This document shows positions 13,945 to 25,725 of a stretch of 64,000 bases of DNA, one piece after another. How positions within the stretch are numbered: position 1 is the first letter of the stretch; each line of letters starts with the position of its first letter. The notes beneath the pieces are model-generated. The model searched no databases, was not told where the DNA came from, and saw only the letters and a list, made by a program, of their open reading frames with translations. The DNA is from Udeniomyces pyricola (lineage: Eukaryota; Basidiomycota; Tremellomycetes; Cystofilobasidiales; Mrakiaceae). The translations under genes were made by a program, and so were the position numbers. The DNA lies in contig BCIK01000015.1 in the NCBI GenBank assembly GCA_039545295.1, positions 124,001-188,000 of the forward strand, given 5' to 3'.

Positions 13945-15101
13945 GGAGAGGACAGGCGTAGGAGACGGAATCGTGGCGGAGTTGGTGGTGGGTTAAGACG
14001 AGAGAGGGGGGGGGTGACGCTGTGAGGTTATGGATAGGGTGAAGATAGATGTACGCGTGGAATATGAGCATTGAGTGTTAGAACAACTATCCTAGCTCGG
14101 GGCGATGATGTGTAGAAGGGAAAGTCGGGGGGAGGGGGGGGGGAGGGCGAAAGACGGATGAGGCCAAGAGTGGCGAAGAAAATGAAATCGAGAAGAAGCT
14201 TACGCGTCTGACTCGAGCTCGAACGAACGAGCGAGGAATGGAGCTGAGGGTGAGGGTGTGGGTCTGGTGGGAGAATGTCGTGAATGGAATCACAAAGGCA
14301 GCTAGTAGCAAGCCGAGGACTGTGTGGGAGCGACCAATGCAGGAAAGTCGGGAAGAAAGTGAACGGTCGGGTGGGTTGTCGGTGTCGAAGCTGTCCAACG
14401 TCCAAGAGCGAGCGCGCTCGTTGGAATCTTCGGCCCTCCGTCGTGCGTCGCGTCGCCGAACTCGCGCATGACATGACATGACATGACATGACATGACATA
14501 TCATGATGCATCGTGTCAGCTTCTTATAAACGCTCTTCGTAAAATGGGCTGCGTTTGCGGCTGCGGCTGCCACTATAAGCTCCCGGCTTATATAAAGCTG
14601 CTGCTTTCATCATGGTCCGACGTCGATCTGCATATATTATAGGCTGCACGCACATATATATGCTACACTTCGACTCTTCGCGGTCAGGCTCATCAATCAT
14701 GCACGCATATATACGCTACCGTCCTCGTTGATCCGTTTGATGGTAGTGATCATCCATTATCAAGTGCCCTCTGCTGCACGTACATGAGCCTATATAGAAC
14801 CTCAATTGGGGGGGCCGACGCTGACGTGCGCGCTGACGTTCATGACGGTCGGTCATCGGCACGCGCAACAGAGTGAGTGAGTGATGATCTGTTATGGCCG
14901 CAACTGCGGAGACTGTCACCAGCTCGATGGATGCGACGTGGGCGCTTGCCAAGGGGCAGCATGCAGCATGTGCTCAGCTGCAACCACCACCTGCTTACGC
15001 TGCTCCTTGGCCCGGCTTCTCTCGACGATACCGCCTTCGCATCGCATACCTCAATCTTCGCTGTCAATACCCTCTACTTCTCCGGCCCGTCTGCCTCCCA
15101 A
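13945..15101. promoter_or_regulatory. Divergent promoter region between the PPR gene and AKR1
   Basis: About 1.16 kb separates the two start codons. It contains a poly-G/purine stretch near 14130-14150, a tandem ACATG array at 14466-14500 and several TATATA-like stretches (14588-14595, 14656-14662, 14707-14713). Open frames inside it (for example 14877-15287, which simply runs into the AKR1 first exon) have no independent support. Confidence 0.55.
14466..14500. repeat. ACATG pentanucleotide tandem repeat
   Basis: Six consecutive ATGAC/ACATG units followed by a degenerate copy, in the divergent promoter of the PPR gene and AKR1. Directly visible. Confidence 0.9.
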
Positions 15102-18100
15102 ATGGCTTTCAACCCAACGAAAGCTTCCCCCTCTCAGCCCAGCTTGGCTGACGCTTCCCACCTTCCGCCTGCCGAGCTCGCTCGGACAACTCCTGCAACT
15201 CCCATAGCTTCCCAAGTCGTCACGTCTCAAGAAGAGGACCCAGAGCAGGTGAGGATCGAATGTTCTTACCTTTCATGTGCTGAATGACAATCAAACAGAG
15301 TGTGCTATTAAATTCGGAGTTGGCATCCTTCGGTGCTCTCCCCCTCTTACCACCCCTTTTGTAAGATTACCATCCATGCCGCGTCTCAGAGGGGCGACGT
15401 CCACTTTATCAGATCCCTTGTCGAGCAAGAAAAAGCTGGTGTAAACGATAGGGATGATCAAAATTGTACACCACTGCATTGGGCTGCGTGAGTTTCTTCG
15501 TGTCCAATCGCGATTGGCCCGAGTCGTGAGCAGCTCAGGATATTCCATACGCGCAATACGGCTAACCTACCCACATCTATTTTCAGTATCAATGCTCAGG
15601 TCAGCTGGATATACTCATCCAATGCGAAAAGTGATTGCGAGTATCTCTGTTGATCTGACACCTATTTTATCACCTTCATACACCTGTTCCAGCTCGGTGC
15701 GTGCCGGTTTCTGCTCGACAATGGAGCGGACGTCGATGCCATTGGAGGTGATCTCCTGGCTACGCCCCTCCACTGGGCAGCTCGGTAAGTAAATTAGTAT
15801 CCGACTTTGGTCACAAGTATTGTCATGCGCAAGCTGACATCGTCCCTACCTTTCCACCCTGAATTGCCGTCGCTACGGCAAACAAGTAACGGACATCTCT
15901 ATGTCCTGCACCTCTTAATATCGCATGGAGCCGATCCATCCCTCTCTGATTCTCAAGGATTCAATGGACTACATCTCGTGACACATAGTTCCATGGTGAG
16001 ATACTTCTCTGTCGGGTTTAGAAAGCATGGTGGCGTACTCGGAAAAAGTATACTGACTGCCTTCTATTTGTATGCTCCCTAGGTCATGCCCCTGCTTTAT
16101 ATCCTCCAGCAGCCTTTGGCTGTCGATGCCAAAGATACGGACGGGCACACGGCTCTCATGTGGGCCGCATATCAGGGTGTGTTCTGAGTATGATCTGCTC
16201 GAGAGAGACGCATACAGAACAATTCTCGCTAACCACTCTCATCCTACCAATCCTCGGGGTTCCCCCCTTGCTCCGGCTCAATCAGGCGATGCCATTTCGG
16301 TTGATCTTTTACTCAAACACGGCGCTTCTCCACATACCAAGGACAACACAGGCATGTCTCCACTTCATTGGAGCGTTGTGAAGGGCAACAAAGGTGGGCA
16401 AGATTTCCATATCGCTTGCAAACACAAACATCAAGCGACACAATGAACGACCCTTATTATATATTGTGACCTGTCTTTTCTTCTTCTGAATGTTTTTTTT
16501 TTCTTTGGCTCCATCATCACAGTGTGTATCCGTCGTCTCATCGATGCCGAAGCCGAGCTCGATGCGCGAGACGATCAGGGCAAGACCTCTGCGGACATGG
16601 CGCTCGAGCTAAAGTCGATCGGCGCCTGGAAGAAGGCTCTCGAGGAAGCGGGAAGGAGAGAAGACGGATCTGTCATGGAGTCGAAGTTGAGCGAGGTAAG
16701 ACGTGATGTCGTGTTAAATCGAAGTGAAACCATCAAAGATGGGAGGCTTACGCAACTGCCTATTCGACCTTTATTTCATGGCCATTAGAAAAACACTCGG
16801 AGAGTCATTTTCGCCCTCCCTGTCTTGACGTTCTACATCATCTCATCAATTCTCACCATCTTTCCTTGGTATACGGCTGGACCGATGTCTATGGGCGTAT
16901 TCTACCTCATGCACCACGTTCGTTTTTCCTGTTTTCTCGCTTTCCTAGTTTGTCCAGTGCTGTGGTCGGATAGGGTGACTTAGCTTTCCCTCTCACACAG
17001 ATCATTACACGAACTCTCCTCGACTATCGGGGTCATGGAGACAAACTTGCAGCGTCCCCTTACTTTGGTGAATCCCCCCCCTCCCCCCCTTCCCTTCATT
17101 TCCTCGAACCCCTTTTCCTACCTCTCCTTTTTATCCATATAGCTTTGGAATTATTGCTCACTTACAAGACGACTCATACTGGTTTTGTTGATGGTCCTTG
17201 TATCATGCATTTGCACATCGTTCTCCCCTGCTTCTCGATACAGCTTCGATAATATCCGCCTCCATCTTCTGGGTCAGTGAGGCGTACCTGACACGGCTCA
17301 TGTTCGGTGCGTTTCCTTTCTTTCCAGTACATCTTCCCGAGATCCCCATTTGAATGGAGTAAATTGACGATGCATTGACCGGATATCTAATGAACACCCA
17401 CCTGGATCTTTTAGCTGTCCCGGGCTACACATGGACCAACATTGCCTTCATCATTACCTGCTCTCTCTCGACTTACAGCTTTTACCGCGCTCTGACTCTC
17501 GATCCGGGACGCCCCCGTATGCCAGAGGGAGAATCAGAGGTCAAAGAGGTTTGTCATGTGACTCAGGCGTTCGAATTCTCGAGCTCGATCTCGATATACG
17601 CCAATCGTCCGCGATTGGACTTGAACGCTAACGTCTCAAGGCTCTTCTTACGCTCTCGACTTTGTGCGTTGTTTTCCTTCCACGTCTTCCTTATATTCTC
17701 GACCAGATCATTGAGGATCTGGCAGCTGCTGGCCGGTTAAATGGGACCAACTTTTGCATTCTCGATATGGCGAAGAAGCCGTTACGCTCAAAACATTGCC
17801 GGGTTTGCGGCAAGTGCACCGCCAAGTTTGACCAGTACGTCTTCTTTGTGCTTGGGTCGAGCAATCGAGGGCTTGGTGGCTTACTAAGCTTACACATGGC
17901 GTTTGTCTCTCTCTCTCGCAGTCATTGCCCGTGGATCTGGAACTGTGGTGCGCACTGTTTTGTATCACACGTCAGATCCGTGGCGTTGCTCTAATCCTCG
18001 ATTTCCAGACGTTTCTCAGCTGTATATGCTGATGCGATCTCCTCGTGTTCACTGTGATCTCCCTGATATCGCCCCCACGTACATTCTCGTCTCTTCCTTT

Positions 18101-19769
18101 GTCATTTAGTTGGAGTGAACAACCATCGACAGTTCCTCTTGTTTGTTGTCAATCTTGTCCTCGCGATTCTCCTGTTTGATGTTCTCACTTTCGTCTGTGA
18201 GTATCATCTCTGTGCTTAGCACCTTCTGTCTTGTGTGTTTCTTGGCTCCTCGTTGCAGACACTGATGGGATCAACGTGTTGGTTCTCTCTCCATGTCCAC
18301 GATTCATATTTCCAAGACTTCCTTGATACTGCCCCAACCTGGCTACCTATCCTTGGACCCCCTTGCATTCTTCCTGCTACCCTTTGCACCGCCTCCACTT
18401 CCGACACCCATCTCTTTGCCGTCGCCCTCTGGTCAACGATCCAACTCTTCTGGACTATCATTCTCGTCATCAGTCAGTCCTGGCAAGTCGTCAAGCAAAT
18501 GACCACGTTGGAAGTCAGCAACCTCGGACGTTGGGGCTTTATGGGCGGTCGAGGAGGAGAATCTATGAGGGGTCAGAGTGGCGCGTTATCAGCAGCCTCC
18601 CTTGCCGCTACTGCCGCCGCCGCCGCCGCTGGTAACGTGACATCGACGACGGCAGGCTCCTTGTCCCTAGATGAATCTCTCGATCCGACTGGTGATGGTT
18701 CTTCTCTCCCAACCGCCAATGCATCCGCCCACGCCCACTCACACCAACACCTGACGGGCCTCGGGAGCTATCGGGGTGCTAGCAAAGGTGGCTTTGCGTT
18801 CCTGTTGCAGATCTTGGGACTCGATCGGTTCACCAAAGGGAAAGCGGCCAAGGGATTGCAGATGGCGGGTAAAGACCAAAACCCATTCGATCAAGGGGTA
18901 ATCAGGGTCAGTCTGGTCGTTTTTTTTGTCTGTGATTCTTACCTGTCATGCAAGACGAAACTCGCTCACTCTCATCCTTTCAATCTACTGCACTCTTCTT
19001 CTCTCCCTCCCCTCCCCTCCCTCCCCACTACTGGACTGGATCTTTCTTTGGCCATGGATCGCTGTCGAACTTACAGAACTGCTACGACTTTTGGACGATG
19101 GGTGACGCTCTCGACGTCGATTACACGACACTCTACGAGATCCCCGCCCGGGGTTTCTCGACCGAACCTTTGTGCGTCTTCATCCCTCTCCTATTCTCCC
19201 CTTCCCCCTCCCCTCCCCGTTTTTTTTTTTGGACGGTGGTTTTCTTTCCATCCCTCTCTTTCTCCCAGTCCCGAGCCCAAATCATCCCGACGAAAGGAAA
19301 AAAAAACCCTAACAAAGCTCCTTCTCCTTCTTCTTCTGCCTTTTGTTTGGTCCCTGCTTTTCTCTTTGGGAAACTCTCTGATCTTCTGTTCTATGCCACA
19401 AAACACACCTACATACACACCCCCTGTCTCTTTTCTCGCAGACGCCTCCCGACGCTCTCGAGTCTACTCCAACACCGGACGCGTCGTGGTGAGCCTACCG
19501 GCAATTGGCGAACCCGATCTAAAGGGGTCGTCGAGTCGTCCCGAGGCCGGCGGAGGGAGACGACGACGACGACGACGACGATGGCGGCTGGGGGATATCA
19601 ACCTCTCGAGTCGAGAGATTACCAGGTGGATGAGGAGGAGGAAGTAGGGTTGCAAGGGTTTGCTGTAGGTGAGGATCACGAAGAGGATGTAGAGGATGAG
19701 GATGAGGAAGGTGGTCGGCTGGACGAAGTGGAGGAGAGGGCTGGACGGCGGGGGAGAGGAAAGTTGTAG
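15102..19769 (+). CDS. AKR1: Palmitoyltransferase AKR1-type, ankyrin repeats plus DHHC domain
   Basis: An 834-residue protein from 18 exons: 15102-15248, 15366-15487, 15587-15599, 15693-15784, 15887-15995, 16083-16176, 16286-16393, 16523-16695, 16789-16917, 17001-17067, 17244-17306, 17415-17548, 17707-17834, 17922-17947, 18110-18196, 18317-18906, 19077-19171, 19442-19769. Five or six ankyrin repeats occupy about residues 50-260 ([72 protein letters not shown]). Membrane segments follow, then the catalytic region [20 protein letters not shown] with [15 protein letters not shown], and the Akr1 signature [20 protein letters not shown]. Akr1 S-palmitoylates cytoplasmic proteins at Golgi/endosomal membranes. 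One cysteine of the zinc region is replaced by Asp437. The acidic C-terminus (last exon) is less certain. ATG 15102 was chosen as the first in-frame Met giving the usual short N-terminus. Confidence 0.93.
15587..15599 (+). other. AKR1: 13-nt internal exon of AKR1
   Basis: Only by including these 13 nt (flanked by TTTTCAG and GTCAGC) does the ankyrin repeat read TPLHWAAINAQLGACRF without a frame break. The flanking introns are 99 and 93 nt. Confidence 0.8.
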
Positions 19770-20911
19770 TCAAAGGTTGCAGTACGTAGGAGCTAGAAAG
19801 GAAAAGGTCCTAGGGGAGATGGGAGGGGGGGGGGTTTGAAAAAGAAAACATAAGAAGAGAGAAGAAAAAGAACAATTTTTTTTAAACAAACAAACAAGTT
19901 AGGGAGGAGGAATGAACAAGGCAGAAACGAGAAAACGGCTCCGAAGACTAAGCTATGTAGTCTGATGGATGATTCAGCTCTTAACATATAAAGGCATTCG
20001 ATGAAATCCATATCTGTGATGTAAATATATACATATATATGTATGTATATATATCCATCGGCCACACGCACTGGTTCATCTCGAAGTTTTTGTCTATAGG
20101 GGTCATGTAGATCATCTCTGAACGGACGTCTCACATGGAAGGAAGAAACGAGGAAGAAGAAGATCGCATAAGAAAAAAAAAACACATGAACAAAAACAAG
20201 AACAAGAACGAAAACAGATTATTGAAAAGAAAAGAAAAAAAGGGAAGAAAGAAGAGGAAAGAGAGCAAGCAAGCAGGAGTGAAAATCGAGACATTGGCTT
20301 TTCCAAGGTCTTCTTCATAAATGGAGTGTCATCGGGGGAAAAAAAAAAANAAANAAANTTTGGGNNACNCGTTGAAAGCCCCCCCCCCCCCCCCCCCCAA
20401 AAAAAAAGTAAGAAAAAAGAAAAGGGGAGGAAATACAACGAAACAGGACCAAAAAAAAAAGGGGTTTTTTGAGGACAAGTTTGGGAGAGACTCTTATGAA
20501 AGAGGAAGAAAAAAAAAAAGTCAGAAAATGCGTCGAAGAGAACCTTGAGTTATTAGACGAAAGCAAAAAAAAAAAAAAAAAAAACGAAACAAAAAAGGAA
20601 ACAAAAAAAAAGGACACAGAGCAAGCAGGAAAAAGAGTGAAAAAGAGAAAAAGAGTGAGAGAGAAAAAAGATGCGATAGAAAAATGGATAGACATGAGTC
20701 TTGTATATATATATATGTGTGTGTATGTGTAGATGGATGTGGCTGTATGGGAGGAAGACTTTGAGGGGTTTGAGAAGGGATGATGGGATCTATGCTCGTA
20801 GCGACGAGATGAGCAAGGAGATAGGGATTGTAGACAGAGATAGAGAGCGAGAGAGAGAAAGAGAGAGAAAGAGGAAGGGAAAGCAAGGCAAGGCAAGGGA
20901 CACAGAGATCT
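19770..20911. other. Convergent intergenic region with homopolymers and ambiguous bases
   Basis: Between the AKR1 and dioxygenase stops. Mostly A/G-rich sequence with poly-A runs, ATAT microsatellites (20025-20053, 20703-20718) and a GAGA tract near 20840-20875. All long open frames are Lys/Glu- or Phe/Ser-rich composition artefacts. No gene is supported. Confidence 0.7.
20340..20408. other. Assembly-ambiguous patch: N bases between poly-A and poly-C runs
   Basis: Six N characters fall in about 20 bases (20350-20369), flanked by a poly-A run and an 18-nt poly-C run followed by poly-A. This suggests uncertain base calls or a weak contig join rather than biology. Confidence 0.85.
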
Positions 20912-23239
20912 TCATCCCACCAAGTTCCTCACCGTCCTCGCTTTACAGAGCTTCAAGAACTGAGCGAGGGCCGTTCCACCTGTCCCTCGGATTTCAGCTT
21001 CGTCTACGTCGACGACGCCACCCGCCATCATCGCTGGGGTCGGAACGGGTATCGTCGGGATCTTGTCGGCACCAATCTGCCAGGTTGGTAAAGGAGGATT
21101 TGAGAGGGATGAGGTGGCGTCATCAGGTAGGGTGGAGTTGGCAGCAGGAAGAGGAGGAGGGAGGAAACGGGCGGGTGTAGGACGACGGGCTTGGGCAATA
21201 ATGTACGTCGCAACGATGGCCACTGAGGAGATGTCAAGGACGAAGATGGGGGGTGGGAACAAGTCAGTCAAATGTTCAACATCAAGGCAAAGCGGATACA
21301 GGCCTTTTCCTGATAATCCGTGGGGTGGTTTTTTTGTTGGACCTCTCAAGACTCACTATGTCCATCTCGCAACTTGCCCATGCTCCTGACAGCCTCATCG
21401 TAACTCCTCGCCAACTCTCCACCACCGAACCCAAGGTTGGCTAGGACGAGGTCTCGAATCGTCGGAGAGGAAGATTGGAGATGGAGGAGGAACGCCCGGT
21501 GAAAGCCTGGCATGTATCGCAGCATGCGTTGCATGAACGTCGAGTCGCCCTCACCCTTCGCAGGCGTCGAAGGACTCGCTGCAGCAGAAGCCTCCCTCGG
21601 GCGAGCCGAGGCAGAAGAGGTATCCGTCGCCGTCGGTTTCGGGACAAACTTGGTCGAATGGGGCGTATGGTCGACGCCTAAAAAGATGTCGAGCGCATGG
21701 ATGAGCGAGCTCTGACCGGCACTCGGTCCACTGACAACCCTCCTCTCTTCCTTTCCTTCCCCCAGATCAAACAACCATCCCAAACTCTCTGGGCCTTCAC
21801 CATCGCTCCCTTTGAACCACGGCCGGATGCCCCAATAGAACTCATCGGGATCGCATCCTTTCCTCATCTCTTTGAATACCTGCGTCAGCTCGTCAATTGC
21901 CGCACTCAAGTGCTTCAATGAGCTTGTGATGCGCTTGAGTGCCAAGGCATCACCGACGAAAGCCTCGTCCAAGGCGGAACGCATGATGGACAGCGCGCGG
22001 ACGCCGTGGATCTCGATGAGGGAGGAGACGAGGTAGAATTGGGCCTCGCTTTCCGTTCCCGTAAACGTCTCATAGACGGACGTAGGTGGATTCGTTACTG
22101 GGTGAAAGGGAAGCCCAGGGGTCTTGGGAATGACGTTGTAGAGGACTGTAGTGGCGTAAGTAAGGATGGGAGGTAGACCGAGGAGTGACGAGACTTGAAG
22201 CAAAGGGATCGAGATCGAAGGCGGCACTCGCACGGATGACGCGAGGTGAGGTGGATGAGAGTGAATGTAGAAGTGCAGGAGAAAGGTCAAGGTGACAGAG
22301 CAGCGGTGGAGGATGGGAGCAGTGAGGTGGTGATTCGGAAGGGGAAGGACTGGCATCTAATGCAAAGAAAGGGAATGGATGAGTAAGACGGTTAGCATCG
22401 GGCCAACGAACCGGAGTCTGGCGAGGCAGTGTGAAGCTGAATGATGATTGTAGTAGACTATCTATTCGAGTCAGTCCGTTCGGATACATGGTAACAAGAT
22501 CTGCTTTCTTGGGAAACCGACATGACCCGAGCAAGGTGGATGCGTATGGTTCCCCTGGTTCTCCCGACCAGCAGCCAATCCTGCCGACCTGCGGATTCCT
22601 CATCGCCGGTCATGAGCACAACACGCTCACGCTCCTCGAGACATCGTCAATGCGCTCCAAGCGTCTCGTGGGCTTCACTTGTGTCAACCCACCACCAGCT
22701 TGATGAAAAAGATCCAGTCCGATCCGAGATGGCAAGCCGACGGACGATGTGAATGCCGAGGCGTCACGGCCCTAAGAGCAAGAAGGAATGAGGCCGAGGA
22801 GGCCGAGGAGGGAAGAAAGGGAATATGGACATATATCACTGACCTGGTCGACGGCCTTCCTCCAGAGCGCTGCAATCCCTCCATCGTTGTCTTCACCTTG
22901 ACCATGAATTCGGACGGCACCGTTCTTGGCCTCGTGAAGCATCGTTTCCCAGATGTGGTATTCGACGGGGACATGGGCGAGGCCCGGCTCGAAAGGGAGG
23001 AAGCCTGTACGGGTGGAGACGTCAAAGTCGGCCGAGGCGAGCGTCGAGGTCGAAGGAACATTGGCTGAGGCTAACTGGGGTGGGATCGATGAGGTCGAAG
23101 AAGAGGAGGAAGATGGACTATGGGTCGATGCAGGGAAAGAAGGAGGAAGGGCGAGGAAATGGTTGGAGGGAAGTTGGAGTAGAGAAGGCGGCGTATCGGC
23201 AAGGAGGAAGTCGTCGGTGGGTGGTGGCGAGTGGGTCAT
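20912..23239 (-). CDS. Indoleamine 2,3-dioxygenase family protein
   Basis: Three minus-strand exons (22844-23239, 21357-22356, 20912-21222) give 568 residues. The family catalyses haem-dependent ring opening of tryptophan to N-formylkynurenine, the first step of the kynurenine route to NAD. Family blocks in order: TGFLPFEPGLAHVPVEYHIW, FLLHFYIHSHPPH, LLGLPPILTYATTVLYN, ETFTGTESEAQFYLVSSLIE, FYWGIRPWFKGS, GPSAGQSSLIHALDIFLGVD, FMQRMLRYMPGFHRAFLLHL, RDGHMAIVATYIIAQ (the His is the expected proximal haem ligand) and the C-terminal GTGGTALAQFLK. The last intron splits the codon right after that His. The first intron is 487 nt, unusually long for this window. The Ser/Thr/Pro-rich insert before FMQR makes the protein longer than typical members. 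Fungi often have several IDO paralogues, so the specific BNA2 role is not claimed. Confidence 0.92.
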
Positions 23240-23945
23240 GTTGCGGGGGGAGGGGACAGCCTTCTACGGCTACGGGTGGTGGAGACTGTGGTGAACTGGA
23301 TGGACGTGTAAGGGTAAGGGATAGGTGAGTGGGTGGGTGGGTAAATGTTATTGTTGTTGTTGCGAGGTTGACAAGTTGGGGAAGGGGAGGACAGGTGAAA
23401 GGGCCAAGAGGGGAGGGGAAACAGGAAATTGGTTATTCACTCCTCATCCAGTCGCGCTCCATTGCACGGCCCCACTTTTTTTTTCCCCCCCCTTTCTAAT
23501 CAATGTCATCATCGCGTCTCGAGCACCGTCGACGACGACGACGACTACTCGCATCTCGCACACCATGGATATGCGCCCACCCAGTCTGCTCCACAACATC
23601 CAAGTCCTACCACCAACCCCCTTGCCACGTACGCCATCGTCAGAAGCGACGCTTGACGAAAACGATGGACGCACGTGCTGAATCTCTTTGAGCTGCTCTC
23701 TTTTGATCACGACGCTAGTGCTGATTGAGTATTGAATATTGACGTCGCTAGTTGTGCACTTGAGCCCTGATAAACGATACGTCGATCATGCTTGTATATG
23801 CATGTACATGTACAACCCGTTCCCCCTTCACACACACATAAATATATATATATATATATATGCGTTTCCCTTGTCAAGCCAGCCCTTTTTTTTTTTTTTT
23901 TTTTTTTTCCTTTTCCTCTTCTTCTTCCATCACTTCGACGGCATC
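23240..23945. promoter_or_regulatory. Divergent upstream region of the dioxygenase and the unknown + gene
   Basis: About 700 nt containing a poly-T tract (23885-23908), an AT dinucleotide stretch (23848-23861) and CA-rich DNA. A short frame beginning at ATG 23564 (MDMRPPSLLHNIQVLPPT) could be a first exon of the downstream gene but cannot be joined convincingly. Confidence 0.45.
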
Positions 23946-25042
23946 ATGTCAACCTTCTCAAGTCCCAACCGAATCCTCGGTCTCACCTACCCTACTTCGT
24001 CTCGCATACATGAGCCCATGATACCTCCTCCTCCGACGGCTCTCACCTTGACCTCTGCTCGCCCTCCCTCCATCTTCTCCTTCGCATCGCCCAATCTCTC
24101 TTCCACCTTCAGGCCCTCGACGAGCTCTCAGGTGACTACCGACAGGTCTGTACTGAGCTCACCAGGCTCAGTCACTCGGATGTCCTCCGATGGATCGACA
24201 ACACACTCCTACATGGGGACCCGATTCATTTGTCGACTTGGCGATGGATCTCGGGTGCGATAGGCGTGGGTATGCTGCTTTTCGGCCTCCTCTCGACATC
24301 CCGTTCTTCGAGACAACCACATCCGTCGCTTAAAGTCTCTTTGCAAACAAACTTCGAAGCTCAAGGGAACCTGCAGAGTACATGTGACGATGGAAGTCTG
24401 AGCTTCAGAGAACCTCTTACTGCACCGCATCGTCGTCATGACAAAGATTCTCCTCCCCTGTCCCCATCCTCGCCAGGACCTCACTATGCTTGTCACGCCC
24501 TCCAGCGGTATATAGTTCCCAACTCATCTTCCATCTGGCCTGAAAAGTACCTCGCCCGCATCATACCTCTGGCATCCTCATCATCCTCATCTCCATTGAC
24601 CCCGGTATCAACATACCCTGCCACCGAGCAATCCGTCAGCTCCATCCATCTTTCGCTCGATGATCTCCTGAATGACATTGCACGAGGAACCATCCAGTTC
24701 CGTCATGGCCTCGTAAGCTTAGCATCATATCTCTGGATTTTTTTTTACCACACTTACCCATCCCGATCACCATCATCGCATACATCTGCATTTACATACA
24801 TGTCATTCAACCACGAACCCTTTTCTCCTTTCACTTCACCTCTTCTCCTATCCATCAAACCAACCCCCCCTCCCTCCCACTTCCCCAAGCCTTCCCTCAT
24901 CGATCTAATCCAACGTCAACCACCTCTACTTTTGGACGGTAACCCCATTGAAATCAACGTCTCCTATTCCTTTCGCCTTAGGTGCCAACTCGCGTGGCAT
25001 GCGTTTCGATCCGGTCCTCTCGGGGTCTTGTCATGCGAGTAA
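23946..25042 (+). CDS. Unrecognised protein with one predicted membrane segment (gene model unresolved)
   Basis: Frame-2 sequence from about 24015 to 25042 reads like real protein: LLLRIAQSLFHLQALDELSG, YRQVCTELTRLSHSDVLRWI and STWRWISGAIGVGMLLFGLL, the last a likely membrane helix, followed by a Ser/Pro-rich tail. No in-frame ATG precedes it. ATG 23946 (MSTFSSPNRILG) lies in another frame, so an intron or a distant first exon is needed. A 53-nt intron ending near 24014 would restore frame but has a poor donor; an acceptor at CACCTTCAG before 24114 is also attractive. A good donor (CTC then GTAAGC near 24713) and an acceptor near 24981 may remove part of the 3' region. I do not recognise the family. 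Span and start are provisional. Confidence 0.45.
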
Positions 25043-25725
25043 CCAGCCGCCCACACCTGCTTCTCTTCCGGGAATCAGAGTAACGTCATATTAACAGATC
25101 CGGTATGAGAAGGGAGTTGGCTAGCTGATCATGATCTGTTTTGATGGTGGTTGGACGCCATGATTGATCTGCACTTACAGTCTTGGATCCCTCCGTTACG
25201 AACTCGATGCACTAGCCCAATGGACGATGCATATATATATATCGATCTGCTTTCTTTGTGAGGGCTGGGGACGAGATGACCTGTATATCATGCTGAATGG
25301 ATGATATTGACGTACAGTTCAGTTTGGACATATGATATGATGGGAGTGTTTGTACTTGTGTACATCAATGTACATCTTGCATATATAGTACCCATTCACC
25401 ATTCTATCCCTTGCTTCGACATTCATTCCATCCATCTCAGAGTGTCTTGTGAACGACTGGTTGGCGTGGTGTGAAAGGTGACAGAAGAAGCATATTATAT
25501 ATATATATATATATATTCATCATCATGCATAAGTACTGTGTACAAAAAAAGTCAGATGGTGAGGATGAGATGACGTCACCGAATCGATGGGATCGCTCCA
25601 ACTTGCCGCCTGCACCCACGAGTTAACAACCCATTCATGATTCATTCATTCATTCATCCTTGGCCATTAATCGCCCAACCACTCGGCCATCCGTTCCATC
25701 AACCAACCAACCAATTCAATCAACC
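25043..25725. other. Intergenic region, AT microsatellites
   Basis: No gene seen. Contains an AT dinucleotide run at about 25496-25515 and a TATATATA stretch at 25231-25240. The last 100 nt (CATT and CCAACCAA repeats) probably form the leader and promoter of the next gene. Confidence 0.5.

Noticed and set aside
20112..20896. Long minus-strand frames rich in Phe, Leu and Ser
   Set aside because: Created by poly-A, GA repeats and N-containing homopolymers; no plausible protein.
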